Assembly: GCA_964486055.1 (NCBI GenBank)
Contig: CAZALE010000024.1
Span: 1-8,137, forward strand
Direction: 5' to 3'
DNA length: 8,137 nucleotides
Source of the DNA: J014 sp964486055
GTDB taxonomy: Bacteria > Acidobacteriota > Blastocatellia > Pyrinomonadales > Pyrinomonadaceae
The notes beneath the pieces are model-generated. The model did not search any database. It was not told where the DNA came from and was given only the letters and a program-made list of their open reading frames with translations. Position numbers and translations under genes: made by a program. Shown in pieces: positions 1 to 8,057 of this stretch (its first letter is position 1; every line of letters begins with the position of its first letter).

Positions 1-2
1 GC

Positions 3-65
3 AGCGAAATCGAGCAGATCGGCTATGAGTTTGGAAGACTTGAAAAGCTAGATAGCGAGACTTGA
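3..65 (+). CDS. 3' end of an upstream gene (partial, unidentified)
   Basis: An open frame enters from the left edge and stops with TGA at 63-65. It gives about 20 residues that read like a plausible soluble C-terminus (ending YEFGRLEKLDSET), rich in charged residues with no membrane stretch. The product cannot be named from so short a tail. A competing frame (codons from base 1, stop TAG at 49-51) gives AAKSSRSAMSLEDLKS, which also looks protein-like, so the true frame is uncertain. If the gene is real it lies on the same strand as the two large genes and ends 70 bases before the next predicted start. Confidence 0.35.
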   Translation, partial: SEIEQIGYEFGRLEKLDSET

Positions 66-84
66 AAGGCGCTGGAAGGCTGTC
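55..84 (+). repeat. 30-bp direct repeat, copy 1
   Basis: This 30-base unit is matched by the unit at 122-151 with 27 of 30 bases identical; the differences are at unit positions 5, 15 and 16. Similarity stops sharply at both ends. The copies are separated by 37 bases. Read from its first base, the copy encodes ARLERRWKAV. It overlaps the last codons of the possible upstream gene. It could be a degenerate CRISPR repeat or, as I think more likely, part of a decayed duplication of coding sequence. Confidence 0.75.
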
Positions 85-121
85 CCATCAAAGGGAAGCT
101 GATTTGCTCGTCCCGGACAAG

Positions 122-151
122 GCGAAACTTGAAAGATGCTGGAAGGCTGTC
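122..151 (+). repeat. 30-bp direct repeat, copy 2, overlapping the next gene's start
   Basis: This is the partner of the unit at 55-84. Read from its first base it encodes AKLERCWKAV and continues in the same frame through EKFAKSR to a TAA at 173-175. The ATG at 136 that opens the 999-residue gene lies inside this copy in a different frame, so the first codons of that gene are repeat-derived. An 11-base word, gcgaaatcgag, at 161-171 also occurs at 4-14, which extends the duplicated material beyond the 30-base core. Confidence 0.75.
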
Positions 152-3135
152 GAGAAATTTGCGAAATCGAGATAAAGCTGGTAGAAGTATTGACTGAGCA
201 AAAACCTAGCCTCATCAGTGAGCTTCCCTTGACCGAAGAGGATACGTGTCTTTTGAAGCAAATTGTCTCAAATCATGCTTCTGCTGCGGTTGGAAACACT
301 ACTTCGTCTATGAAAATAGAAGATATTGCTCCGCTAGCATTTTCTTGTTACTTGGTGGTGATGGGTGTGGAAAACTATGACGAAGGCACTTTCTGGAAAG
401 CAATTGAAAAAGCTTTGGGACGAAGTGGCTCAAAATGGCAGAAGCGTTGGGGGGAGGTTTTTCTCGAAACGCTGAAAAAGAACCATTTGAGCATTTTCTA
501 CTTCCAAGGGGCGCATAAGTATGTCTCTCAAATCCTCGCGCATGGCGGCATACCGGATTTTTGCCTTCATGACTTTTTTGAAAAACTTCTCTGGCCGACA
601 GTTGATGGAACATTCGATGCCGATCCAGGACGAGCTGAAGAGATCATTGCCGAATGGCGCTTGAGGCCAGGTTTATATCAATCCACCGATCAGCCAGTTC
701 GGCGATTTATCGGATCGGGCGGAAAGACCGCTGCAGATTTCCTCGCCCGCTGCATTGAGATGGCTCGCATCGCCTATGATGAGGAGATGGTCCCACAGGC
801 ATCGGAGTTAGGTCTTCCAATTAGAGTCGTCGAGAGATTCAAAGAATGGCTCAGCAAAAGGGGTGATCTCAAACACTCTAAACGAAATGTGTTCTTTCGC
901 CGTCCAATCATCTGCCTTGATGATTACGGCGAAGTGCAATGCATCTTGCCGGAACAAATTCTAAATGAGAATAGCGAAACGAAAGAACTACGTTGTCGAA
1001 TTGTCGCCGATGAGCATGAGTTGTTTTCTGAGCAGATACCATCCTACAAAAGGCAGAAATGTGTACACACAGAAGAGAGGGAATTCTATTTGCCTCCTGC
1101 GAAGAAATATGAAGTCATCTTGCAAGGCGAGACAAGGCGTTTGCGCGAGTGGAGCTTCGAAGGGATGCATCCTGACAAGTGGATGGCGTTTGATGAAGGT
1201 AGGCGATTGATCACAGCCCAAGAATTGCCACGAGACAAATTGTGGGTAGTTGTTCCGGATGGGATGGTTTTCAATCCGGAGGTTCCGGTTTTAGAAAGGA
1301 TAAAGGGGACTGGTCATTGGGGTGACTATGTATTTTGGTGCGTAAATACTTCCAAAGCTGAAAACCTTTACTTGTGCGACAGGTTAAGCCACAAGAAAAA
1401 GCTACCATTGCGATCTGAAAGAGAGCCATATCTAGATGGCACGCCGCTACCGTCTGTTCAATCACGAGGATTGCCGGTTTATGCAGGAAGGCTGCCCGAG
1501 ATAGTCATACCACTTGCTTCATCTGATGAGATATCACGATGGGATTTGTTTGTTGAGCGCCTGAGCCAGTCGGCAGCGAAGCAGAAAAAGTGCCTCCCCC
1601 TTCGCAGAGTAACTGGGTCCGAGAGCGATGGAAATTCAGCAGTGGTTTTACTCGAGGATGAGCAATTGATCGGGAAAGTCAAGTTAGGAATTTATCGCGT
1701 CAAAGCGCGCGGTCCACTCGGTCGAGATAAGCAATTCGATTTCGCCTTCGTTCAGCAGTTGGAATACGAGTTCGACAGGCAGATTTACTTGGAAGGCGAT
1801 GAAGTTAATCTGACGCTGCTCATCGATCCGCTTTGTGAGCTCGAATCGAGTAAGGATGAAACAAAAGTCAGCGGAAATAACGGTGTGTTTGAAGTGATCT
1901 CTTCCAAGCATTCGCAGGCGTTAGAATTGAAGTTAAAACTTGGTGAGATTGAGCTACCGCTTACGTTCGACATTCCTTGCCTGCGCTGGGCTTTACGTAA
2001 TGAAAGCAGATCTTTCAGTTGGAGGTCGGATTCCATTGAGATTCAGATCGAGGAGTTAGAGGCTAGTGAAATGAGTTTGCGCGTGCAAGCTCCTCTCCCT
2101 AGTGGCTCAGTAGCTGAATTATGTCTTGATGGAACGAATCACGCAGTGAAAGGAGAAGTTCGTAATGGCAAGGTCCAATTTTATTTAAGGCCGTTTCTAG
2201 ATTCGTTAAGAGGCTTAGGCAAACCTTTAGCCTGTTTTTCTTTGCGTTTTCCAGGGATACCTTGGAGGGATTATTCATTATGCCCGCTTCAAGTCAGAAC
2301 TTGTTGGACAGTCGAATCCTTTGATTATGAGCATGAGCGAACAGGAGGAGTGCGCACTTTGATTCTAGGCTGGCGGGACAAGGGGTGCGTTCGGAATCGG
2401 CGCCTGCGCCTGTGGGATTTGTGGCGGCCTTGGAGGGAGCCAGCTGCTTTCGATATCCCTGATGGCAAATCGGAGCTAGAAATAGAATTACCTGTCTGTG
2501 ATTTCCCTGCCGGAATGTATCGCGCAGAGTTTTACGTTGAAGACGAGTATTGTACACAGCAACGCTCACTTTTCGTTCCGGGCGTGAATGCGATGGTCTT
2601 TGACATTCAGATAGAACCAGCCGGGGATATCGCAACAGAAGGAAGTCTATTTCAGTCTTGGCTCACGCACAGACTTGCCGGGAGAGATCGGGCTTTTGAT
2701 TCGGCTTCTATGCAAATTGGGCTAGAAGATGCAGAGTGCCTAATTCATACAATGGTCGTAGACCAAGAAAAAGCAAAAGCGCTCTGGCTTGCAATGCCTG
2801 AGGCCATAAGACAAACCCTGCAAGATTATCTTAGGGAAGTTATCAAGTGTTGCGCTGAAAAGTGCCGTGACGATGAAAAAGCGCTTTTGCTTGAAGTTTG
2901 CAAGCTTTGTGGAATTTGTGATCAATCTCTCATCCCTTTCAAGCCCGGGACCAAAGTAAGGTTCGAAGGGAAAACAGCGGAGTATAGAGGCATTAGATGT
3001 CAAAACCAAGAAGACTTCATCTGGCTCAAGTACAGCGATAGTGAACGAGGGATCCCGCTTCGTCGCTTAGATGAATTAAGTCCAGAAAACAACGATGCTC
3101 CTCTTAGCAAGGCTAGAACCAAAAAGAAAAACTAG
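136..3135 (+). CDS. Large defence-type protein of unknown function, DruH-like (Druantia III candidate)
   Basis: A 999-residue protein. I see no Walker motif, nuclease motif, methyltransferase motif, signal peptide or membrane segment, so it is probably cytoplasmic. Residues about 60-260 are helix-rich and contain a conserved-looking block around 121-153 with HGGIP at 136-140, followed by an aromatic and acidic stretch. Residues about 270-820 are mostly short alternating hydrophobic strands; the part near 740-810 has the look of an Ig or macroglobulin-like beta sandwich (for example FPAGMYRAEFYVED). Residues 896-930 are helical with cysteines 905, 906, 910, 922, 925 and 928. Residues about 936-985 resemble a small SH3 or KOW-like barrel, and the tail is basic (KARTKKKN). 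It sits 15 bases before a giant DUF1998 helicase, the order seen for DruH and DruE in type III Druantia; the exact family is inferred. ATG 136 is the first possible start because a frame stop lies at 130-132. It has no good Shine-Dalgarno site and lies inside a repeat, so TTG at 190 or ATG at 310 may be the true start. Confidence 0.6.
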   Translation: MLEGCREICEIEIKLVEVLTEQKPSLISELPLTEEDTCLLKQIVSNHASAAVGNTTSSMKIEDIAPLAFSCYLVVMGVENYDEGTFWKAIEKALGRSGSKWQKRWGEVFLETLKKNHLSIFYFQGAHKYVSQILAHGGIPDFCLHDFFEKLLWPTVDGTFDADPGRAEEIIAEWRLRPGLYQSTDQPVRRFIGSGGKTAADFLARCIEMARIAYDEEMVPQASELGLPIRVVERFKEWLSKRGDLKHSKRNVFFRRPIICLDDYGEVQCILPEQILNENSETKELRCRIVADEHELFSEQIPSYKRQKCVHTEEREFYLPPAKKYEVILQGETRRLREWSFEGMHPDKWMAFDEGRRLITAQELPRDKLWVVVPDGMVFNPEVPVLERIKGTGHWGDYVFWCVNTSKAENLYLCDRLSHKKKLPLRSEREPYLDGTPLPSVQSRGLPVYAGRLPEIVIPLASSDEISRWDLFVERLSQSAAKQKKCLPLRRVTGSESDGNSAVVLLEDEQLIGKVKLGIYRVKARGPLGRDKQFDFAFVQQLEYEFDRQIYLEGDEVNLTLLIDPLCELESSKDETKVSGNNGVFEVISSKHSQALELKLKLGEIELPLTFDIPCLRWALRNESRSFSWRSDSIEIQIEELEASEMSLRVQAPLPSGSVAELCLDGTNHAVKGEVRNGKVQFYLRPFLDSLRGLGKPLACFSLRFPGIPWRDYSLCPLQVRTCWTVESFDYEHERTGGVRTLILGWRDKGCVRNRRLRLWDLWRPWREPAAFDIPDGKSELEIELPVCDFPAGMYRAEFYVEDEYCTQQRSLFVPGVNAMVFDIQIEPAGDIATEGSLFQSWLTHRLAGRDRAFDSASMQIGLEDAECLIHTMVVDQEKAKALWLAMPEAIRQTLQDYLREVIKCCAEKCRDDEKALLLEVCKLCGICDQSLIPFKPGTKVRFEGKTAEYRGIRCQNQEDFIWLKYSDSERGIPLRRLDELSPENNDAPLSKARTKKKN

Positions 3136-3136
3136 A

Positions 3137-3146
3137 AAGGGGAGAG
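3137..3146 (+). promoter_or_regulatory. Ribosome binding site of the helicase gene
   Basis: The purine run AAGGGGAGAG lies directly after the stop codon of the preceding gene and a few bases before ATG 3151. It is a strong Shine-Dalgarno match and fixes the helicase start. The gap of 15 bases leaves no room for a terminator or an obvious separate promoter, so the two genes are very probably cotranscribed. Confidence 0.85.
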
Positions 3147-3150
3147 AAGA

Positions 3151-6100
3151 ATGCAGCAATTGAACCCATTCAATGTAACTAACAAAATACGTGAAAGCTA
3201 CGTTCGTTACTTGAAGACGCTTTATCCAATTAGCGACCCTGAGTTACGAAAGCAGTTTGAGGAAACCCTATCCAAAGAAGAAAAATTCGTAAAAGGACCT
3301 TATCTGGAAGCCACTCCGCCATACCGATTGGGCAAGACCCTTCGCGAGTTGATTGAAGAAGGACTTCTTTCGCCCCTTTTTGCTGAGTTGGATAGCGAAG
3401 AGTTGCCCTTAGATAGACCTCTCTACAGGCATCAGGAGGAAGCGATACGAAAGGTCATTCAGGGAAGGAACTTGATCGTTGCCACAGGCACCGGGAGCGG
3501 GAAGACCGAAGCATTTCTCATCCCAATTCTTCATCATCTCCTGGAAGAGAAGCGTCATGGTACTCTTTGTCCGGGCGTGCGCGTTCTTTTATTGTACCCG
3601 ATGAACGCGCTCGCCAACGATCAGTTGAAGCGCTTGCGATCGCTATTGCGGAGATGCGAGGTGATCACTTTCGGTCGCTATACGGGCGAAACGCTCCAAA
3701 CGAAGCGAGAAGCCGAAGAGGATTTCCGAAAGAATTTCAGCGGCGAGCCTCGAATCCCAAATGAGCTACTGTCGCGCGAAGAAATGCAAGCCTCTCCGCC
3801 GCATATTCTGCTTACCAACTACGCCATGCTCGAATATCTGCTCCTTCGCCCGAAAGATTCGGTCTTTTTCGATGGCGAATTCGCGCGATTCTGGAAGTTT
3901 TTGGTGCTGGACGAAGTTCACACCTACGATGGTGCCAAAGGCATAGAGACAGCGATGCTGATACGACGGCTCAAAGATAGAATTGTGCGAAGCGAACGAG
4001 GTCGTTTGCAGTGTATAGGCACGAGCGCCACACTCGGCGAAGGGAGAATGGATTTCCCGCAAGTGACCAGATTCGCTGAACAGCTCTTCGATGAGTTGTT
4101 TGAGTGGAATGAACAAGATGACTCCAGGCAGGATGTAGTCGAAGCGAGCCGCGTATCTCAGGGTGAGTATCCGCAACCGTGGGGAGCACCGAAGGCCGAG
4201 TTCTACTTGGAAGTCCGCGAAATCCTAAACTCGGATCCAACCAGCTTAAGTGCCGTTGCGGCGATAGCGCGGAAGTGTGGCGTTCCTGAAGAAGTAATTT
4301 CCTTGGCGGAAAAAGCTTCCGATTCAGCGCAGCATTTCCTATTCGAAGTTCTCAAAGGGGATGCCAATCTCGCACGGTTGCGGGCGTGTCTTGTCGAAGG
4401 ATCTGGCATTCGTCCCGTTCTGCTCGCGAAAGTAGCTGAGCAGTTGTTTCAAGGCGAAGAAGACCCTAACTCGTTCATCACCGCTCTGATTGATCTTGCA
4501 GTTCAAGCTAGACCTAAGCAAGAGCATGCGCCACTGCTTCCAGCACGATATCACCTATTCGTCAAGGCTCTTGAGGGCGGGTTCATCGCACTCGCGCCCA
4601 AGAAGAAGCTGTTCCTCGATCGTCAAGAGAAGGTAGATCATCATGGAGAGGAGTTCGTCGTTTTCGAAGCAGCAACATGCAAAAGGTGCGGTGCAATTTA
4701 TCTCGTTGGGTTGCCTGAAGGTCGCCGCTTCAAGCAAACCCAGAAGATCACCGAGGAGAATCAAGAAAAAGCTAAGCTCTTTCTACTTGAAGAAAGGATC
4801 ATTGATACGGTAGATGAGGACGAGGAAGTAGCAGAAGCAGGGATAGAGACGCAAGACTCACTCGAAGCTTATCACCTTTGCATCCGGTGCGGCGCGATAG
4901 ATAAAGTCGGCAGCCTTAGTCCGATTTGCGATTGCGGCGGGCGATGGCAAAGACGGATCATTAAAGCCTCGAACGAAAAGGGCGTGGTGACCCACTGCCG
5001 GGCGTGTGGTGCGCGCAGCCAGAATTTGGTGCATCGGTTCTTAACTGGTCAAGATGCGCCAGCAAGCGTTCTGGCGACAGCCCTTTACCAAGATATCCCT
5101 GAGCGCGAAGTTCAACTTTCTAAAACTCACGAGGAAGACGAATACGGAGAGGACATGAATTGCACCCGTGCGCGCCGGTTGTTGATTTTCTCTGACAGCC
5201 GACAAGATGCAGCTTATTTCGCTCCTTACCTTGGCGAGATAACCTACCTGCCGATCCTTTGGCGTCGTTTGATGGTTCTGACCTTGAAAAAGTATGAGCA
5301 TCTCGTAAAGCAGAATCTGTGGGGAGTAGGCGATCTTGTGGAATATATGCAGCGTGAAGCGGAACAATATAAACTCTTTGAAACGCATTTGAGCCGTCAA
5401 CAGCGCATTGCTGAAGCCTGGAGATGGGCGCTGTTGGAGCTAATTGCTCGTGACCAACGCAACAGCTTGGAAGGGCTCGGACTCGTGAGGTTTTCGTTGA
5501 AGAAACCAGATGGCTGGACGCCCGGCAAAACTCTCTCCAGTTTACTTACACCTCCGCCTTATGCTCTCACGCAAGATGAGATTTGGGAACTTTTCGAGAC
5601 GCTACTTGATAGTTTTCGCCTGCAAAGCGCTATAGCCTTCCCAGACGAAGTCTCGCCTGAAGACGAGATTTTCAAACCTCGTAACCGCAGTTATTACTTC
5701 CGACAGTTCGGTGCTTTGCCGAAAAAGGGCGTGTTCAGTTGGAGTCCTTCTGGAGCGAGCAAGATGAATCGGCGGATAGATTTCGTTCAGAAATTGTTGA
5801 AGAAGTGCGCGCCAGCTGGCGGCGTGTCGCCGCAAGAGGTTCTCAATTTGATCTGGAGGAGTTTTGAGCAAGCTTCTTTCTGGAAGCCCTATTTTAGCGA
5901 TTCACAACTTCCAGAAGCAGGACGTGTTTTGCAAATTCGCCACAATTTTTGGCAAGTGATCTCAGGTGAAGACGCTCCATGGTACGTGTGTCAGACATGC
6001 GGTAACATAACGACGAGAAGCCTGAGAGGCGTTTGTCCAACCTACCGTTGCGAAGGGGAGTTGAAAGCATGCGATCCGAGCGAGGTAAGAAGAGATAACC

Positions 6101-8055
6101 ACTACCGGCACCTTTATTTGAATCTCGAGCCAACACGCATGGAGGTCAGAGAGCATACGGCACAGCTTACAGGTCGTGCTGCGTGCGAACTTCAAAACGA
6201 TTTCATGCGTGGCCAGGTCAATGTGATCAGTTGCTCAACGACCTTCGAGCTGGGGATAGATGTGGGATCGCTCGAAGCTGTGTTCTTGCGGAATGTTCCA
6301 CCAACGCCGGCTAACTACATTCAACGCGCGGGACGAGCTGGCCGTCGGACGGATTCCACTGCATTCGCTTTGACTTTCTGCCAACGTCGTCCGCACGATC
6401 TCAAGCACTATGCCGAGCCGGAGAAGATCATCAAGGGCACGATTCCGCCTCCAAGGTTTGAGGTAGGCAACGAAAAGATCATTCGCCGCCACATCCATGC
6501 TGTTACCCTTGGCCAATTTTGGAAGCAGTACAAAGAAACCTTCGGCACGGTGGAGAGTTTTTTCTTCTCAATCGGAGGCGCGGAGATCAAAAGTAGCGAA
6601 GAGTTCTTTGAAAAACACCCGCTGATCAGCTTTCTCCAAGAAAAACCCGCAGAGCTTCAACAAGCCTTGAAGCGAATACTTAAAGATCAAGCTGAAAGAT
6701 TCGACTTAGAGAATTGGAAATGGCTTGAAGATTTCGTCTTCGGCCAGAACAGCGCGCTTCGCAAAGCCATGGATGAAGTCTATGATGATATTCGACAGCT
6801 CGAATCATACAGAAAGGAGTTAATCGAAGATAATAAACCTTCCGATTATATCTTGAGGACTATCACGACAATCAAAGACAAAGATGTGCTCTCGTTCTTA
6901 TCTGCGCGAAACGTGCTTCCGAAATATGGCTTTCCCGTTGATGTCGTCGAATTGGAACTATGGCATCACGGCGAGGAGGCAAAAAAGCTAGAATTAACCC
7001 GCGATTTACTCATAGCTCTTTCGGAGTACGCACCGGAGAGCCAGATCGTCGCTGCCGGAAGGCTCTGGACAAGCAATGCCATCAAGCGCATTTCAAAACG
7101 AGAATGGAGGAGGTACAAGTACGCCATTTGCCCAAATTGTGGTTGTTATCAACGAGTGGACGAAGCCGCAGGAGGCGAATTGCCGCTGGCTTGCGGCAGT
7201 TGTAAAGAGCCAATGCAAGGGAAAAAAGTGAGAGGCACCTTTATAGTCCCGGAATTCGGTTTCGTTTCATGCAGTGCTTCCAAAAAGCCTTCAGAAAGCA
7301 GGCCCGAAAAAACCTACACGACCCGAGTTTATTACACCAATGAATACGCTAAAGAAGAAAGTTCACTTGTCGTCTGTTTTGGTGAGATTGAGCTATCAGC
7401 AAAGGCTATAGTGGATGGTCGGCTCGCCGTGTTGAATCGTGCCGGGTTTAAGGTCTGCTTCAAATGTGGTTATGCGGAGAGAATGAGCAGTGAAAGGCGG
7501 AAAAACAATGTCAAGGAGCATAAGACTCCTTGGGGCAAGGCATGCAATGGATATTTGGAGGGCCCAATAGACCTTGGTCACGAATTCAAAACGGATGTCT
7601 TGCGGCTCGATTTTACCTTGCACGGAGAAGTCCTCAGTCTCCTACGAAAAGAACAATCTCAAGGATCCAGCTCCTATCAAACTTCGATACCTGGTGGAAA
7701 TAGCTTTTGGTTGAGCCTGCTCTACGCTTTACTTGAAGGGGCAAGCGTCTCTCTCTCGGTCGCTCGATCTGACCTCGACGGCTGTTTATATCCAAACGGC
7801 ATCGGGAAAAACCCATCCATCGTACTTTTCGATAACGTACCTGGTGGAGCCGGACATGTCCGCCGTCTCACTGAGAATGAAGACACGATCCATCAAATGC
7901 TCCTTGCAGCGCGCGATCGAGTTAACGGACGCTGCGGTTGCGGGTCAGAGACCAGTTGCTATGGTTGTTTGCAGAACTACAAAAATCAGCCTTTTCATGA
8001 CGAACTCCGGCGCGGAGTTGTGCACAACTTTTTGCGAATGCTAATAGGAAGGTGA
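3151..8055 (+). CDS. Giant SF2 DEAH-type helicase with C-terminal DUF1998 region, DruE-like
   Basis: A 1634-residue, probably cytoplasmic, ATP-dependent nucleic-acid helicase or translocase. Visible motifs in order: Q-motif-like YRHQ at 92-95; Walker A GTGSGKT at 113-119; motif Ia YPMNALANDQ at 149-158; LLTNYAMLEY at 220-229; Walker B DEVH at 254-257; motif III SAT at 292-294; IFSDSRQDA at 679-687; motif V TFELGID at 1031-1037; arginine-finger motif QRAGRAGRR at 1058-1066. All catalytic motifs are intact. Long insertions separate the motifs and carry paired cysteines at 510/513, 577/580, 593/595, 616/619 and 947/950 with 962/967. Further pairs follow at 1327/1330 with 1348/1351 and at 1436/1439. 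The C-terminal region has the DUF1998 hallmarks: LFDNVPGGAGH at 1559-1569 and cysteines 1595, 1597, 1603 and 1606. MrfA-type DUF1998 helicases are roughly half this length; DISARM DrmA and DpdJ are also shorter. Size and the upstream partner favour DruE of type III Druantia, though this protein is somewhat short for DruE as I recall the family. Helicase and DUF1998 calls are firm; the DruE label is inference. Confidence 0.9.
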   Translation: MQQLNPFNVTNKIRESYVRYLKTLYPISDPELRKQFEETLSKEEKFVKGPYLEATPPYRLGKTLRELIEEGLLSPLFAELDSEELPLDRPLYRHQEEAIRKVIQGRNLIVATGTGSGKTEAFLIPILHHLLEEKRHGTLCPGVRVLLLYPMNALANDQLKRLRSLLRRCEVITFGRYTGETLQTKREAEEDFRKNFSGEPRIPNELLSREEMQASPPHILLTNYAMLEYLLLRPKDSVFFDGEFARFWKFLVLDEVHTYDGAKGIETAMLIRRLKDRIVRSERGRLQCIGTSATLGEGRMDFPQVTRFAEQLFDELFEWNEQDDSRQDVVEASRVSQGEYPQPWGAPKAEFYLEVREILNSDPTSLSAVAAIARKCGVPEEVISLAEKASDSAQHFLFEVLKGDANLARLRACLVEGSGIRPVLLAKVAEQLFQGEEDPNSFITALIDLAVQARPKQEHAPLLPARYHLFVKALEGGFIALAPKKKLFLDRQEKVDHHGEEFVVFEAATCKRCGAIYLVGLPEGRRFKQTQKITEENQEKAKLFLLEERIIDTVDEDEEVAEAGIETQDSLEAYHLCIRCGAIDKVGSLSPICDCGGRWQRRIIKASNEKGVVTHCRACGARSQNLVHRFLTGQDAPASVLATALYQDIPEREVQLSKTHEEDEYGEDMNCTRARRLLIFSDSRQDAAYFAPYLGEITYLPILWRRLMVLTLKKYEHLVKQNLWGVGDLVEYMQREAEQYKLFETHLSRQQRIAEAWRWALLELIARDQRNSLEGLGLVRFSLKKPDGWTPGKTLSSLLTPPPYALTQDEIWELFETLLDSFRLQSAIAFPDEVSPEDEIFKPRNRSYYFRQFGALPKKGVFSWSPSGASKMNRRIDFVQKLLKKCAPAGGVSPQEVLNLIWRSFEQASFWKPYFSDSQLPEAGRVLQIRHNFWQVISGEDAPWYVCQTCGNITTRSLRGVCPTYRCEGELKACDPSEVRRDNHYRHLYLNLEPTRMEVREHTAQLTGRAACELQNDFMRGQVNVISCSTTFELGIDVGSLEAVFLRNVPPTPANYIQRAGRAGRRTDSTAFALTFCQRRPHDLKHYAEPEKIIKGTIPPPRFEVGNEKIIRRHIHAVTLGQFWKQYKETFGTVESFFFSIGGAEIKSSEEFFEKHPLISFLQEKPAELQQALKRILKDQAERFDLENWKWLEDFVFGQNSALRKAMDEVYDDIRQLESYRKELIEDNKPSDYILRTITTIKDKDVLSFLSARNVLPKYGFPVDVVELELWHHGEEAKKLELTRDLLIALSEYAPESQIVAAGRLWTSNAIKRISKREWRRYKYAICPNCGCYQRVDEAAGGELPLACGSCKEPMQGKKVRGTFIVPEFGFVSCSASKKPSESRPEKTYTTRVYYTNEYAKEESSLVVCFGEIELSAKAIVDGRLAVLNRAGFKVCFKCGYAERMSSERRKNNVKEHKTPWGKACNGYLEGPIDLGHEFKTDVLRLDFTLHGEVLSLLRKEQSQGSSSYQTSIPGGNSFWLSLLYALLEGASVSLSVARSDLDGCLYPNGIGKNPSIVLFDNVPGGAGHVRRLTENEDTIHQMLLAARDRVNGRCGCGSETSCYGCLQNYKNQPFHDELRRGVVHNFLRMLIGR
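8046..8052 (+). promoter_or_regulatory. Ribosome binding site of the Cas4-like gene, inside the helicase 3' end
   Basis: AGGAAGG lies within the last codons of the helicase gene, five bases before ATG 8058. The helicase TGA at 8053-8055 falls between this site and the new start. This arrangement favours translational coupling and supports ATG 8058 over the in-frame ATG at 8094. Confidence 0.85.
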
Positions 8056-8057
8056 CG

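Noticed and set aside
40..90. A sigma-70-like promoter built on TTGAAA at 40-45 or 62-67
   Set aside because: No acceptable -10 hexamer lies 16-18 bases downstream of either; the TTGAAA words belong to the repeated sequence.
1..151. A confident CRISPR array call
   Set aside because: Only two imperfect units are visible, one overlaps a plausible coding end, and the units read as related peptide fragments in shifted frames.
2294..2635. 113-codon open frame on the minus strand
   Set aside because: It lies inside the DruH-like gene and encodes a low-quality sequence with no family resemblance.
3766..4176. 136-codon open frame on the minus strand
   Set aside because: It lies wholly opposite the helicase core motifs, has no ribosome site that I can see, and its product has no recognisable domain.
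5041..5400. 119-codon open frame on the minus strand
   Set aside because: It is antisense to the conserved IFSDSRQDA region of the helicase; the composition looks like a shadow frame.
7733..8044. 103-codon open frame on the plus strand
   Set aside because: It is an alternative frame over the strongly conserved DUF1998 end of the helicase.
3151..8055. The helicase as a Cas3 protein of the neighbouring CRISPR locus
   Set aside because: There is no HD nuclease motif, and the DUF1998 C-terminus and zinc pairs are not features of Cas3.
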